A stretch of DNA of 64,000 nt, taken from assembly GCA_001766655.1 (NCBI GenBank), contig MJCC01000005.1, forward strand, positions 166,072 to 230,071, in the 5' to 3' direction. The translations under genes were made by a program, and so were the position numbers. The notes under the pieces are model-generated. The model was not told where the DNA came from. It was given only the letters and a program-made list of their open reading frames with translations, and did not search any database. This document shows positions 1 to 11,200 of this stretch, one piece after another (the first letter of the stretch is position 1; each line of letters opens with the position of its first letter). Origin of the DNA: Phytomonas francai. Taxonomy: Eukaryota > Euglenozoa > Kinetoplastea > Trypanosomatida > Trypanosomatidae.

Positions 1-463
1 TATATATATATATATATATATAGGTATAAACATACATATACATATCTATATATACATATTGATATATAGATATATGTATATATACATATATTTCTTATCA
101 TTGCATCTCTGCTAAACCCTTGTTCAGAAACAAAGCGGTGATTGAACTCTCTATTATTCGCAAAGATGAATCTTCGCACCTAGAAGGCCTCAAAAACAGG
201 GTCAGGGCATCATCATCATTATCCTTGTTATGGTGATCACAATCATCATCATCATCCAAAAAAAAAAAAAAGCATACCCACCTGTGTGTATAGAAAACAG
301 AGATCCCCGCTTAATGCCTGGGTCTCCCAATTCTCCACTCCATTCCCGTATCCAACGGCAAAGAAACGTGTCCTATACGCCAATGATAATGAGAACGACG
401 AAAAGACCCTCGACGTGCGGGGTCTCGTCGTCTGCTAAACGCCCCGACGCCAGGCGAAATTGT
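1..463. other. Left-edge intergenic DNA with TA and CAT repeats
   Basis: This is the 3' flank of the PERK-like gene. It opens with a (TA)n run at 1-22 that continues as imperfect TA/TATACA repeats to about 93. Short CAT/ATC repeats lie at about 209-256, followed by an A14 run at 258-271. I see no gene here. Confidence 0.7.
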
Positions 464-2878
464 CTATGCCTCGACGGCGCTCCCATGGCAGTCGAGGAGG
501 TCGGGGTAGAGGAGGGAAAGGTCGGCCTGCGCGAAGTCGTCGTCGAGGCCGTCGCCCGCGTCCTCGGCGTCGTCGAGCATCTTTCGGAGGGCCTTGACGA
601 CCTTTCGCGTGGGCAGGCGCTGGGAAGGGGACTCGTGGAGCATCTCGGCGAAGAGCCTCGCCTCCTCGGGGAATCTCGCGGCGAGGTCGTCGGGCAGGCC
701 GCCCTCGCGGGCCCGCGTGAGGACGCGGATCCGCTCATGCTGGGTTTTAAAGACGCCGTACATCTCGACCGCGATGACGCCGAGGGCGAAGACGTCGGCG
801 GCGCGGCCGACGGCCTCCCCGCGCATCTGCTCCGGGCTCGCGTAGAGCGGGCTTCCGGCGGCGAGGCCGGGCTCGCCGGGGCTCGCCGGGTCGCGCCGCA
901 TCGCGAGGCCGAAGTCCCCGATCTTCAGCCCCCCGCCCGCCCCGACGAAGATGTTCGTCGGCTTCAGGTCGCGATGCACGACGTTTTGGGTCGCGTGCAG
1001 GTACGAAAGCCCGTCCGCGATGTCCCGCAGGTGGCGGAGGTTCTCGACCCGGCGGAAGCCGCGGCGGGCGCGCAGGATGTCGGCCAACGTCCCGCGCGGG
1101 AAGTACTCCATCTGGATAAAAAGCATGCGGAAGGTCTGGCCGAGGAGGGGGCCCGCGAAGGGCGTGCTCGGGTCGTCCTGCGCGCTCTGCTCGTCCGAGT
1201 TGGCGCTCGAGAGGGTGTCGAGGCCGTCGTCGTGGTCGAGCAGCCGGAGCTCGTTCACGATCGCGAACGGGATGTCCTCGATCCAGCAGAAGAAGAAGCG
1301 GACGACGTTGTGGTGGTCGAAGGAGCTGTGCAGGACGGCCTCCTGCACCGCGCGCTCCTGCCCCTGCCCCTGCCCGTCGACCTGGATCGCCTTGATGGCG
1401 TAGGTCGCGTGCGTCCAGCGGTGCTCGACGCGGAAGACCGAGCCCTCGGCGCCGTAGCCGATTTTTTGCCGAATAATAAAGTGCTCCTGGAAGAGCCTCC
1501 CCTCGAGCCCCGCCGCCGACGACGACGACGACGGGCCGGCGTGCGGGCCGTCCAGGAGGGTGGTGGCGGGGGAGGTCGCGTGGGAGGGCGTCGGGGGGGG
1601 GCCGCGGTAGACCTGCAGCCCCGCGAGCCCGTCGTCGCTGCTGGTGCTGGTCGCGTTTCCCTCGGCCGCCTTCGCGGGGCCCCACAAATCGGCCCGAAAA
1701 GGGCTCTCCGCCGGCGATTCGCCGAGCACGCCGGCCTCGCGCGCGCGCGAGGGCGGGGAGGGGAGCGGCGAGGACGCGCGGTCGGCGACGAGCGCGGGCG
1801 GGCCGGCGAGGTCGCGCGCGGTGAGCCGCGTCGAGGGCGGCCGCGAGGCGGAGCGGTTCCGGTCGGCCTGCGCCCACGCGCGCTGGAGGCGCCCGCGGGG
1901 CGGCACGCTCGCGCAGAGGAAGCCGATCGAGCACGCGAGGCAGCCGACGTGCACGGCGAGGGCCGCGACGACGCGCCAGGTGACCCAAATCACGGCGCCG
2001 TCCGCGGCCCCCGCCGAGCGCCGGCCCTTCGCGGGGAGCAGCAGCAGCAGGTCGTTGTACCACGCGACGCGGCGCCCGAAGTAGGCCTCGAGGTCCTCGC
2101 CCTCGGCCGACTCCGCGCGGACGTCGGCGCCCCAGCCCGCCCGCACCGCCGCCGGGATCCGGGGCTCGCCAAGGGTCGAGATCGACGGCGGGGGCGCCGG
2201 GGCGGCCCCGCAGGCCCGCGCCGCGCAGGGCGCGATAAAAAAGCCCTCGCCGGCGGCAACGCCCAGGTCCGTGATCGGGATGACGTAGAGCCCCGGCCCG
2301 CTCACCGTCACCGGGGAGCCGCGCATCAACGCGGAGAGGTCCCGGAGGAAGCAGTCCGCCGTGAAATTCGCGCCGGCCGGCGGATTCGGCCCCGGCGCGT
2401 CGCGCGGGACGGCCGCGGCCACATCGAAGGGCGCCCCGCCCGGGCTGGAGGGGAAAGAGGCGGGTTTGGGATCCATCAGGGTTCGCGCGGGAAGGCCGTT
2501 CCCCCTTAGAGCGAATGGTAAGGCAAGGGGGTCGTCTTGGACGGTGTGGTTGGAGGAAATCGCGTCGAACTTCGCGTCCACCGCGGCGCCCCGAGTGTCG
2601 GCCACCCAGATAAGCTCGCCGTTGTCGAGATCTTGCGCAAAAAGGAAGCCGTTTTCACGGAAAAAAAGGCACGTGCTCCGGGGGCGAAAGCTGTGGTGGA
2701 TCGAGATGGACTTGTCGGTCGCGGGGGCTTCCCCCACTTTCATCGAATGCGCGGTGCACACACTCGCCATTAGCACCCCGCACAACAAGAGAACAAGAAA
2801 AAGACAACCCAGCTTCATCGAAAGAAAACGTTTGGGAGGATTCCAGCCGTTCTGTTTGGAGGCATATCGACCCTTCAT
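464..2878 (-). CDS. PERK-like transmembrane eIF2-alpha kinase
   Basis: Predicted ER-type membrane kinase that phosphorylates eIF2-alpha under stress. A hydrophobic signal segment follows the second Met (about residue 21, ATG near 2818), so the mature start may be that Met rather than the first ATG at 2878. A lumenal or extracellular region with Asn-x-Ser/Thr sites runs to about 295 and a membrane span lies near 296-328. The cytosolic kinase domain covers about 471-783: Gly-rich GYGAEG, Lys in YAIKAI, HRDLKPTN, DFGLA and ASPEQM are all intact. The stretch VVRFFFCWIE and the acidic insert after it (NSDEQ region) are typical of eIF2-alpha kinases. Kinetoplastids have a membrane-bound kinase of this type (eIF2K2/PERK). 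The lumenal part is about half the length of animal PERK. The DNA is very GC-rich, so the opposite strand is open for 759 codons; I treat that as a shadow. Confidence 0.85.
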   Translation of the reverse strand: MKGRYASKQNGWNPPKRFLSMKLGCLFLVLLLCGVLMASVCTAHSMKVGEAPATDKSISIHHSFRPRSTCLFFRENGFLFAQDLDNGELIWVADTRGAAVDAKFDAISSNHTVQDDPLALPFALRGNGLPARTLMDPKPASFPSSPGGAPFDVAAAVPRDAPGPNPPAGANFTADCFLRDLSALMRGSPVTVSGPGLYVIPITDLGVAAGEGFFIAPCAARACGAAPAPPPSISTLGEPRIPAAVRAGWGADVRAESAEGEDLEAYFGRRVAWYNDLLLLLPAKGRRSAGAADGAVIWVTWRVVAALAVHVGCLACSIGFLCASVPPRGRLQRAWAQADRNRSASRPPSTRLTARDLAGPPALVADRASSPLPSPPSRAREAGVLGESPAESPFRADLWGPAKAAEGNATSTSSDDGLAGLQVYRGPPPTPSHATSPATTLLDGPHAGPSSSSSAAGLEGRLFQEHFIIRQKIGYGAEGSVFRVEHRWTHATYAIKAIQVDGQGQGQERAVQEAVLHSSFDHHNVVRFFFCWIEDIPFAIVNELRLLDHDDGLDTLSSANSDEQSAQDDPSTPFAGPLLGQTFRMLFIQMEYFPRGTLADILRARRGFRRVENLRHLRDIADGLSYLHATQNVVHRDLKPTNIFVGAGGGLKIGDFGLAMRRDPASPGEPGLAAGSPLYASPEQMRGEAVGRAADVFALGVIAVEMYGVFKTQHERIRVLTRAREGGLPDDLAARFPEEARLFAEMLHESPSQRLPTRKVVKALRKMLDDAEDAGDGLDDDFAQADLSLLYPDLLDCHGSAVEA

Positions 2879-3444
2879 ATATTGATGAGATTTTGTAATA
2901 AAAAAGACTCACAGAATTAGAGAGCCCACTAAATTTTAGCCGAAAGTTAAAATAATTAGCTAATAAAAATAATATAATAATAATAATAGTAAGCGTCGAA
3001 CAGCAAGATAAAGAAAAATAATAGAAAAACTTCTTATAGTAATAAAGTCGAACGTGTATCACTATGGGTTTTTTTTTTGAGAACCTACCTTTTACTCTAA
3101 AAAGAAGAAGAAATCAAAGGATTGCTTATGTTTGATGGAAACAGTATGGACGTGTCTAGCCCAATGGGTTATGCTTCAATACGAATACCAAGATGCTCAA
3201 TGTTAGAGTATCGAAAACGGGAAAAAAAAGTCTTGAAATACTGAGAAATAAAGTAGGACAGACAAGGCCAAAACAGCATGAAAATTGAGAAAAGATGCTT
3301 TTCAATGAATACGCATCCAATTTACCTGCGAGAGACATGAATTAGAGGTCAGACACAAATAATGATTTCTTTTTTTTTTAAGACATATTGTACGCAGACA
3401 TTTCCAACCCCCCCCCCCCCCCAGGAGGTTGTTGTATATTGCCT
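2879..3444. other. Intergenic DNA with homopolymer runs
   Basis: This is the 5' flank of the PERK-like gene and the 3' flank of the next gene. It holds a purine run at 3099-3113 (a pyrimidine tract on the coding strand, about 220 bases before the ATG), a T10 run at 3069-3078 and a C15 run at 3408-3422, just past the next stop codon. No gene was recognised. Confidence 0.6.
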
Positions 3445-4902
3445 TTATTCATACGGCTTGTGCTCAACGACAGTTACCCACGCTGTGGACTTTTCATCGG
3501 ATGCCATAGCGTCAGCTATGGCCGCACGCACGTTAAGAATAGCCTTTTCTTTTAGATCTATGGATAGCGAATCACCTTCCAGTTGAAGCATATCCTCTAC
3601 TAACTGTCTGTTCTCTAAGAGACCTTTCAGTAAAAGTCTTTGAACCTGTACTCGAAGCTCATCAAGCTTGTTCAGCTCCGATAGGTTAGAAAATGTAAAG
3701 CGCGGCGTCAGTATATGTCGTGCGGGCGGAAGGAAGGATTGAAAAGGTATGCAATTGAGCCGCTGCATCGTATCCCACGCCATCGGCAGCGCGCAGTAGC
3801 TTAAACTTGACAACACCGTTTGCTGCCTGTTAAGGCAGTGCTCAGCGATTTTAGCCTCTGCGGTGAAATGGGAACGCTTTTGAACGTAGTACCTTGCTAA
3901 GGTTTCATCTTGAAGTCCTTCCAAGACTTGTACGGCGGCAATGTCGTAGTTATCCGCGCTGTCCAGTTTTTGGGCATAGAAAAGATACTCTAGCAAGCGC
4001 TGTGCGTCGTCCTCAATTGTCTCATCGGTCTCCGTGAGGACTTTGAAGATGTGTTGGTAGCGCTTTTTCAAACGATTGCATGCCATCTCGAGGAATTGAT
4101 CGATGTTATCCTGGTTGATCACGGCCCCTTGAACAAAATCCCTCGTCTCAGTCCTTTTGTCCATAGAAGAAGAGTGCCGTGGGGGCTTTACTGCTGAAAT
4201 CTCGCCGCCAAAAGAAGACCCGCCTCCCCCCCGCCATAGACGCGATACCTCTGGTGGAAACTGAAAGGAGGAAACGTGGCGGTGTAAAATGCTCGCCGCA
4301 TCTACCTCGCTAGCCTGACGTTTAAGCGATTCCAACGTCATTAATTTGGTGCGAATAGACATCGCATCAAGCTCCTCCATTCGCCGCTTGAGCTGGGCAA
4401 GCTGCGCGTCGAGTGTGAGCGTGGTATTCGCGATGGACTCCGACTCCACCTTATGAAGGTCAACCGATTCCGCCGGGATAGAAGATGAGGATCGCATTTC
4501 AGATCCGCAGGCGGTTGTTTCTCCCATACGAAAGGAAATGCGCTGCTTTAGGCCGCCTTGCGTGCCCGGAGGATGTTTTACACCACGACGCTTCGTACTT
4601 TGGATATGCGATTTATCCGACCCCCCGTAGCGTACTTCCGATTCCTCGGCTCGTAAAGGCTCACCTTTCTCGCGCTCCGCGCGGGATATGGTGACCAAAC
4701 GATTCATTACGTGAAGCTTTTGGCTTTGCTCGCTCAACTCGCTCACTTCCTTTTCGTAAACCTTCAAAAGCGCCTCTTCGCTGTGCATTTGGTGCGAGAC
4801 CTTTCGTAAATCATCGACCGCGCACTGAACAGCATCGGCATGCACGCTCGTCGAAAGGGCTACAAAACGCAGTATATCATAGGAGTTTTTCGCCTCGACC
4901 AT
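3445..4902 (-). CDS. Coiled-coil protein of unknown function
   Basis: A 485-residue protein starting at ATG 4902 that I do not recognise. The N-terminal 75 residues are heptad-like and rich in Glu, Gln, Leu and Lys. A Ser/Arg-rich linker follows, then a second helix near residues 150-200 (AQLKRRMEEL and LMTLESLKRQ). The C-terminal 220 residues look fully helical, with many Leu, Glu and Gln and no catalytic motif. There is no signal peptide or membrane span. This pattern would suit a cytoskeletal, tethering or kinetochore-type subunit, but that is a guess. The coding DNA is moderate in GC and has no unusual base use. It lies between the PERK-like gene and OGG1, which give no clue to its role. 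Confidence 0.75.
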   Translation of the reverse strand: MVEAKNSYDILRFVALSTSVHADAVQCAVDDLRKVSHQMHSEEALLKVYEKEVSELSEQSQKLHVMNRLVTISRAEREKGEPLRAEESEVRYGGSDKSHIQSTKRRGVKHPPGTQGGLKQRISFRMGETTACGSEMRSSSSIPAESVDLHKVESESIANTTLTLDAQLAQLKRRMEELDAMSIRTKLMTLESLKRQASEVDAASILHRHVSSFQFPPEVSRLWRGGGGSSFGGEISAVKPPRHSSSMDKRTETRDFVQGAVINQDNIDQFLEMACNRLKKRYQHIFKVLTETDETIEDDAQRLLEYLFYAQKLDSADNYDIAAVQVLEGLQDETLARYYVQKRSHFTAEAKIAEHCLNRQQTVLSSLSYCALPMAWDTMQRLNCIPFQSFLPPARHILTPRFTFSNLSELNKLDELRVQVQRLLLKGLLENRQLVEDMLQLEGDSLSIDLKEKAILNVRAAIADAMASDEKSTAWVTVVEHKPYE

Positions 4903-5883
4903 TAGATTGCGTGTGCGTGTTGATGGCTTCTGCTCTCACATAGAAAAATGTTCCTTAATATTGAACAAAAGGATTTTAAAAAATTAAAAAAAAAGATGTT
5001 AAGTAAATAGAAGGTATCCTTTTTAAGCATTATAAAGTCCACAGTAGTTCTCCTACGTAAGCACCCCATAGCTAGACATATTTCTCTAACCCACCAGATT
5101 CTTTCCCCAAATACAGAACTCAGTTTCTGGCCCTATGTATTAAAAAGGAATCGAAAAAAAAAAAAAACGAAAACACTTTCATTATATTCTCACTTACTTA
5201 AAGATATTGCGTTTAATGCATTTTTTTTAAAGCCAAGCAGAATTTTACCCTCAGAACGACTGACGGCAGCTCTGGCGACGACTCTAGCTAAAAAAAAAGC
5301 TACACCGTGTACCTGAATATTTCTTCCCTCGCATCAATACCTTATATTCTACAGAGTCAAACTACAAGCCTGGGCTTAGAAAAAAATGTGACTGAATATG
5401 ATCAGAAAACTGGACATGAAAAGGCATCAGTAGAGATATATCCTCTCGAATCGCCACCATATCGGCTGTTTGATTCATCAGGTGCAGATGCCTTTACCCA
5501 GAATGCCACATAAAAATTATCTTGAAACGTTTATCCTAACTTCATACCAAGTGATTAAAATCATTCCGTTTCTGTTTTGAATCAACAAAGCAGAGATTAT
5601 CCTTGTGAAGCACAAAATAGTTTGTACGGAAATATCTTAAATTAACAACCAGAAGGAAGCAGACGCTCTACGAGAGTAGGTTTATCTAATATAAAAAAAG
5701 ACTAACGTATGATATGATCTTCAAGGCTTATGCTTCTACTACTAAAAAGTAAGAACCAACCCCCTTGGCTTGAGTAAATTGGTTATCGTAAACATGCCTC
5801 TTCCTCTTCCTCTCCCCTCCCCCCTTTCATTTTATTGGTTTCATCTCCCGCATCGATTACGAATTACGAATTCCCACATGCCC
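4903..5883. other. Intergenic DNA, no gene seen
   Basis: AT-rich, with A-runs near 4978-4995 and 5154-5166. A 32-base pure pyrimidine run on the plus strand (5797-5828) sits about 55 bases past the OGG1 stop, so it is purine-rich in the transcript. A 68-codon plus-strand frame at 5307-5513 has no recognisable features and was not called. Confidence 0.6.
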
Positions 5884-7464
5884 TCATTGGATACGCGCAT
5901 AAAATAAGGCACTGTGAGCCCAGCCGCTGTAGGGCCCAAAAATCGCCTGAAATCCCTCCTGAATCGCATCGTGATGTTTTGGAAGGAGCGCAATCGTCTT
6001 TTCACTTCCCCCTTCCCCCTTTCCCCCCTCGGCACCTTCTTTGCCCGCCCGATTGATCTGCCGACGCCATTCGAAAAGGACGCGCATCCACGCGGGGGCC
6101 TCGGCCCCGCCGATTTCCTCGGCCGGCGCCAAATACGCCGCGGCGATCTGCCGGATGTGCGTGTCCACGGGCACGAGCGCCGCGCGGCCGAGGCCGAAAA
6201 GGAGCGTGCAGTCCGCGATTTTACGGCCGACCCCGCTCAGCCCCATCAAGGCCGCCCGCTCCGCCGCGGAATCCCGCAGGGAAAGAAGGTGCGCGTAAAA
6301 AGCCTCGTCGAGGGTCGTCCGCGAGTGCGAAAGGGCCGCGCCGGCGTTCGACCGCGATTTCGAATCCACCGCTCCGAATTCGCGCGATTTTGTCGAAAAA
6401 GACGATGCGAGGGTGGGGAGGGCGGGGGCCGCCGATCGGACCTGTCGGGCGGTCTCCGCGAGGTACCGACTGCGGTAGCCCAGCCCTAACTCCCGCAGAC
6501 GATCCTCGCGGGCGAGCAGAAGCTGCTCGATCGTTGGAAAAGTGTAAAAATGCAGCCATCGCCCGCCGTTTTCGTCGTCCGGATTCGCGTCTGCCGGGGT
6601 AGTCGTTTTCGGGGACGCCCGAGAGGCCGAGCCGCGGGGGCGCTTTTTCCCGTTCCGGGGGGCCGCCAACGCGCCGCGAACCTCCCCGGTAAGGCAGTTA
6701 AAACTACACAAATAATCGCCGTAATTCGCGCACAGAGCGTCAATCATCGCCGTGATGCGTTTAATATGATTATTCTGCGAACAAAGGAAGGCGAAAAGCG
6801 TCTCGTGAAGATCCTGGCGTAAGACGCGAACGGGGAAGTCCAAAATAAGCGGCATCTGTCTGGAGTTTCTCGGTAGCGCTGCTTTCTTTGTTCTTCGCTT
6901 TTCGACAGTATGAATCCCATTAGGAGGTTTCGAAGAATCTAACGCCTCTAAGGAAGAGGAAACCAGATAAGAAACAAGGGGATGGCTCTTCATGGGATTC
7001 CCGTTCGTCCATCTTCTCCAAAGAGCGCGCATATCCACGTCGAGAGCGAGATAATACGAGAGAAATTCCTCATCCTCGTCGTTAAACATCGCTTTCCCAT
7101 CATTTGAAAGACCTGAGGGTTCGCTCTTTTTGTGCGAAAGCGAACTTTTCCTAACCTTTCCGACGTCTGATTTCGGCTCCATGGGTAATGGGTAAAGTCT
7201 TCGATATTCAATCCAACTCCCACCATTCTCAACCCCACATGCACCTCTTGAGAACGCATTAAAGTCCTGATCGCAGTTGATGGAATTTACCCAGCTCCCC
7301 ACCCCAGATACTACATGCCGCAATTCATAAACACGGCGATGCACGGTACCCACGAAGCTATTTCTCGAAGTTAGATGCCATCGAAAGCACTGTCCACCAA
7401 TAAGCGTCTTCCTCAAATCCACTCTAGATTTTAAGGAGCTCCGTAAGACATACCAGACGGACAT
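5884..7464 (-). CDS. OGG1: 8-oxoguanine DNA glycosylase/AP lyase
   Basis: Bifunctional base-excision repair enzyme that removes 8-oxoguanine opposite C and nicks the abasic site. The OGG1 N-terminal domain is marked by GGQCFRW near residue 25. The helix-hairpin-helix/GPD core begins near residue 210 with VRVLRQDLHETLFAFLCSQNNHIKRI (written here in part: SQNNHIKRI), the classic OGG1 block. The catalytic Lys lies in GVGRKIADC (about residue 414) and the catalytic Asp in VPVDTHIRQ (about 432). The C-terminus ends with the family's GPYSGWAHSALFYARIQ-type block. At 526 residues it is longer than the usual 340-400. The extra length is in linkers, one basic and low-complexity near 275-295 and another near 355-380. 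The start is ATG 7464. GC rises sharply in the catalytic half. It could act in nucleus, mitochondrion or both; I see no clear targeting peptide. Confidence 0.95.
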   Translation of the reverse strand: MSVWYVLRSSLKSRVDLRKTLIGGQCFRWHLTSRNSFVGTVHRRVYELRHVVSGVGSWVNSINCDQDFNAFSRGACGVENGGSWIEYRRLYPLPMEPKSDVGKVRKSSLSHKKSEPSGLSNDGKAMFNDEDEEFLSYYLALDVDMRALWRRWTNGNPMKSHPLVSYLVSSSLEALDSSKPPNGIHTVEKRRTKKAALPRNSRQMPLILDFPVRVLRQDLHETLFAFLCSQNNHIKRITAMIDALCANYGDYLCSFNCLTGEVRGALAAPRNGKKRPRGSASRASPKTTTPADANPDDENGGRWLHFYTFPTIEQLLLAREDRLRELGLGYRSRYLAETARQVRSAAPALPTLASSFSTKSREFGAVDSKSRSNAGAALSHSRTTLDEAFYAHLLSLRDSAAERAALMGLSGVGRKIADCTLLFGLGRAALVPVDTHIRQIAAAYLAPAEEIGGAEAPAWMRVLFEWRRQINRAGKEGAEGGKGEGGSEKTIALLPKHHDAIQEGFQAIFGPYSGWAHSALFYARIQ

Positions 7465-8096
7465 GGAATCAGTACATGTAGATTGTATTCAATACAGCCC
7501 ACACGGTATTTAATGGTTTACTTGCTTGCTTTCAGAGTTTCAGTTTCCTGCGGTAAGGGTCTTTAAAACCCTCGTCAATAATAAAAAATAAGGAGGAAGT
7601 GTTTTATTTTTGAAAGAATAAAACAAGGTCATGAATAGAGCAATGCCCAAAATGGAGTGTAAACGCCTTGATGTAGAAATGTCTCGTTGAATGATATCCT
7701 GCGCTCCTGATAACCAGTAATAAAATAAAATGTATTTAATCCCAATAAAGTAATATGAAAGCCTATACTATAGGTGGAATATAAAATAAAAGAAGCTCAA
7801 CTCTTGGCATTATAAATTTTAAATAATTCTTCGGTAAAAAGGATAAATGCAAAGATAGGTTCAGCATTAGCCCCTTCCTTTCTCTTTCCCTCAATATTGG
7901 TGTCTGCATATCGAATACTATGCATGAAAAAATGGTTATTCATCTATTTCAGACACTCAGTAACCCAAGTCAAAGGTTAAAAATATACAAATTTTCCCCC
8001 CATATCCTGTAAAGTCAGACAGGGGAAGAGGGAGAGGGAGAAGGAAAAAGGGAAACGATTTTAAAGACAAGGAAGGAGGTTTAAAAATAATTATAC

Positions 8097-8134
<38 letters not shown>

Positions 8135-8274
8135 GTATATATATATAGTTCTTTTTTTTCTGCCTTTTCCGGAAAAATATAAAGCGAGGCTAAGCAAACA
8201 GAGCGAAAATGGAAAATATCGCTGCAGCCCAATGAATATTTTTGAAACCTAACCAAGAAAAGAAAAAATACGTT
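7465..8274. other. Intergenic DNA with 35-base polypurine run and TA palindrome
   Basis: Holds a 35-base pure purine run at 8021-8055, which is a strong polypyrimidine tract on the coding strand about 560 bases before the OGG1 ATG. A 48-bp palindrome built of TA repeats lies at 8092-8139. The rest is AT-rich without a recognised gene. Confidence 0.65.
8092..8139. repeat. TA-rich perfect palindrome
   Basis: A (TA)n core is flanked on the left by TATACATATACATA and on the right by its exact reverse complement. The two C positions (8096, 8102) mirror the two G positions (8135, 8129) about a centre at 8115.5. It could form a 24-bp cruciform stem. Confidence 0.85.
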
Positions 8275-11200
8275 TTATGGAGACATATCGAGTATGTACC
8301 GCAATAGGAACTCTGCATGCTCCCTTACATCCTTGTCTGAATTTATATATGCGAGCTTACGTATCGCATGACTAGCCGTTATGAGGAAATCCTTGTTACC
8401 CTCACTTTTCATATCGATGAAAAGTTCACCCGCCTGCGTGATGAGAAAAGAAAGAATCTTCAGACCTTGAGTCTGGAGCCTCGGCGATTTTTTAAACCGT
8501 ACGCAGCCTAAAGCAAAGTTCGCCAAAGCCTCCTGATCCTCACGAGGGAGCATCGCGAGAAACAACGCGAGGAGACCTTCAGGAAGTGAGGAATCCTCAG
8601 AAGACTCTAAATCATCACCCACTAGGAGAGAAAATAGGTTAGGGTGTCTCTTCGTGTTCGTGGGATTTTCGAATGATGGGGGTAAACACTTTCGTATATG
8701 TTCGAAGGCGATACAAAGGCTCTTCAACACCAAATTAGCGCATTTAAATGCCTCATCGTAATCGGAGTCAGGTCCTCTCTTTTGCGATGCGCACACCGCA
8801 TTAGAAAGCTCAATCAACGGTCGGAGATAATACCTCAATAAACGCAAGATAAGATCCGAAATTTGTTTATCAGAAGAATGTAAAAATTCGAGAACTTTGA
8901 TGTAAGCATTTTGACAAAACGTAGCCATCGTCTCCGTGTATTCAAAGAGTTCCTTTTCCTCAGCGGTGTTGTGTCCGGGCAATGCAGAAGTTTCCCTTTT
9001 CCTACGGCCTTCCCTCTGGGGTTCATGTCGATAACAATCCGCCAGCTTCTTCAATGAATCACACATGTAGACCGCGCATGCAGACCACGCCTCTCCAAAT
9101 AGCCCTTTATCCAAAAGGTACGCTAATGTCAGAAGACCGTATGCCTTCATTGCACTAAGAGATATAATCTTCCTAATATTTTCTACATAAGTTCCAAAAC
9201 CTTTACTCGAGCTCTCAAGGTGCTTCCTTACTTGAGGAAATATCAGAGTTTGCATTAGAGTATTTAATTTATTTATAGAATTCACGCATGCTTTCATATC
9301 ATCGTAAACCAATTTTTCATCGCGGGCAATATCGTCCTTACAATCTTCACCCAAACCCGTCGCGATGTTTTCTTCAGTGATGGGATTTCCCTTTCCAGGT
9401 GAACTGGGGCGTGAGGTTAGCAAGGTGATAAATTTTCCAGTGTAATGGGAAATGGCACAAAGGAACACACGCAAGAAAAATTGGATTTCGGAGCTCGTTG
9501 CAGACCTCATCTCGACTTGAAGTTCGTGGAAGACTTCAACGGCTGGGAAACCGTAAAGTGCGTCAAGAACTACTTCAGTGACACGCGAATCCATCGCCCA
9601 AAATTGCATATAGGACTTATCGGTAAGCACTTCCCAAAACGCACACCATATTTTGTGTAAAATGGCCTGAATAGATATCCCCTGAACGTCGTGATCTGGA
9701 CTGCTCGCTGCTAAAGAACACGTTGAAGTGCCCAAAGGAGTAGTAGCCTCGCACATCGAGCGTTCTATGAAGTAAAGAGGTAGCAGCGCCTGATAACTTC
9801 CATCAGACAACAGAGGTTGTATAGGATGTGGCTTAATCATATAATTCACAATAAAACTTCTCATCCGAACCACCCAGGAGACTTCCCCATCCAATGATGT
9901 CGATGAATGATGTCCTTTTTTAGGAGCCTCATTATTCTTTACCGAGCTTTTACCACCCTTTTCGTCAGAACCCACACTGAAAAAAATGTTGTAAAGGGCC
10001 AGTGTCGCGACGTGGCTTGGAAATACAAAGCCTTTTCCATTCCCCGGAGAGCCTTTCCGAGAAGTTGCCAAATACTCAAAAAGAAATTTGATATTCGCCA
10101 AATACCAAAATCGCTCTCCTGGAGTAGTGTTAGGAACGGTTTGCAAAAACAGCAGCAAGGGTTCAATATGAGTCTCGCTCCTCCACTCCTTCACCGACGC
10201 CGCCCAAACCCTCAACATACTCTTTGTTAACCCCTTGAGTGCTCTCTCTACTCTTTCATCAGACGGCAATGAAAAGGAACTAAAAAGATTCACAAGATCT
10301 GTGGTGGGCTTCTGAGTGCTTTCGACCTCTCCAGTTCCGTTAGTGGTATAAAGAAGGGAGTGGGTTAAAATATCCCCCGGGGTGGTAGGCACCCTTTCCT
10401 TTCGATGATAGGAAGAAGAAGAGGGTTGGTTCGTCGACAAAGCGGACGCTCCTGGGTTGAAAGGCGACGACCGAGCTGAAAATCTCTGCTGATTAACACG
10501 AAATGCCTCTTGTAGGAACATTAAAAGAACACTCGCGTCGTCGGTGTGGGATTGCAAGACCACTTTTAGGCTGGATACAACCGCAGATCGTTTCCTCCCT
10601 GTGGAATCGGTGTTCAAAAATAGGTTTAGGAGCGGCTCAAAAACATCTTCAGGGCATACCTTCCCAAATAAAGCCGCACTCGTCATACGAATGAGAAGCT
10701 CCTCATCATGGAGGTGCGTGAGAAGGTTCTCCGCGAGCAGGCGGAACACCTCTCGGGTACTCTCCTTCCCGGGCAAAGGCACGATTGCAGGGGCATTTAA
10801 ATCCGCCAGCGCACGCCCGCCCTCGCGGCCGCTTGCCTTACCCTGGAATCCACCTGAGGCCGCCCGCGATGAGGGGAGGTTGGGGAGGGCGGAGAGGACA
10901 TCCAGGACATTCCGCCGCGTTTGCGCGCCCCCGCGCTCTAACAGACGAAAGAGCGAGGGGATAAGGGCGTAGGGCTTCTGCACGATCGCAACCGTGAGCA
11001 TCTCGATCGCGTAGTGCGAGGCCGCGTCTCGAGATTCGGAGAGGACATCCAGCAGCTGATTCGAAACCTCCGAGGTGAGCTGCCGGGAGAGGTCCGTGGT
11101 CGGGGAGGTGCTGCGCAGGATGGACCCGGCCGAAAGCGCGGCCATCTGCTGGAGCTGCTCATCCCGCCCTCGCAAAGCGCGTTGGACGAGAATATCGTGG

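Noticed and set aside
230..2509. 759-codon plus-strand frame opposite the PERK-like gene
   Set aside because: It is a GC-rich shadow with Arg/Gly/Ala-rich translation and no domain, whereas the minus strand carries a full kinase.
5307..5513. 68-codon plus-strand frame in a spacer
   Set aside because: Short, on the opposite strand to all genes, with no motif or recognisable composition.
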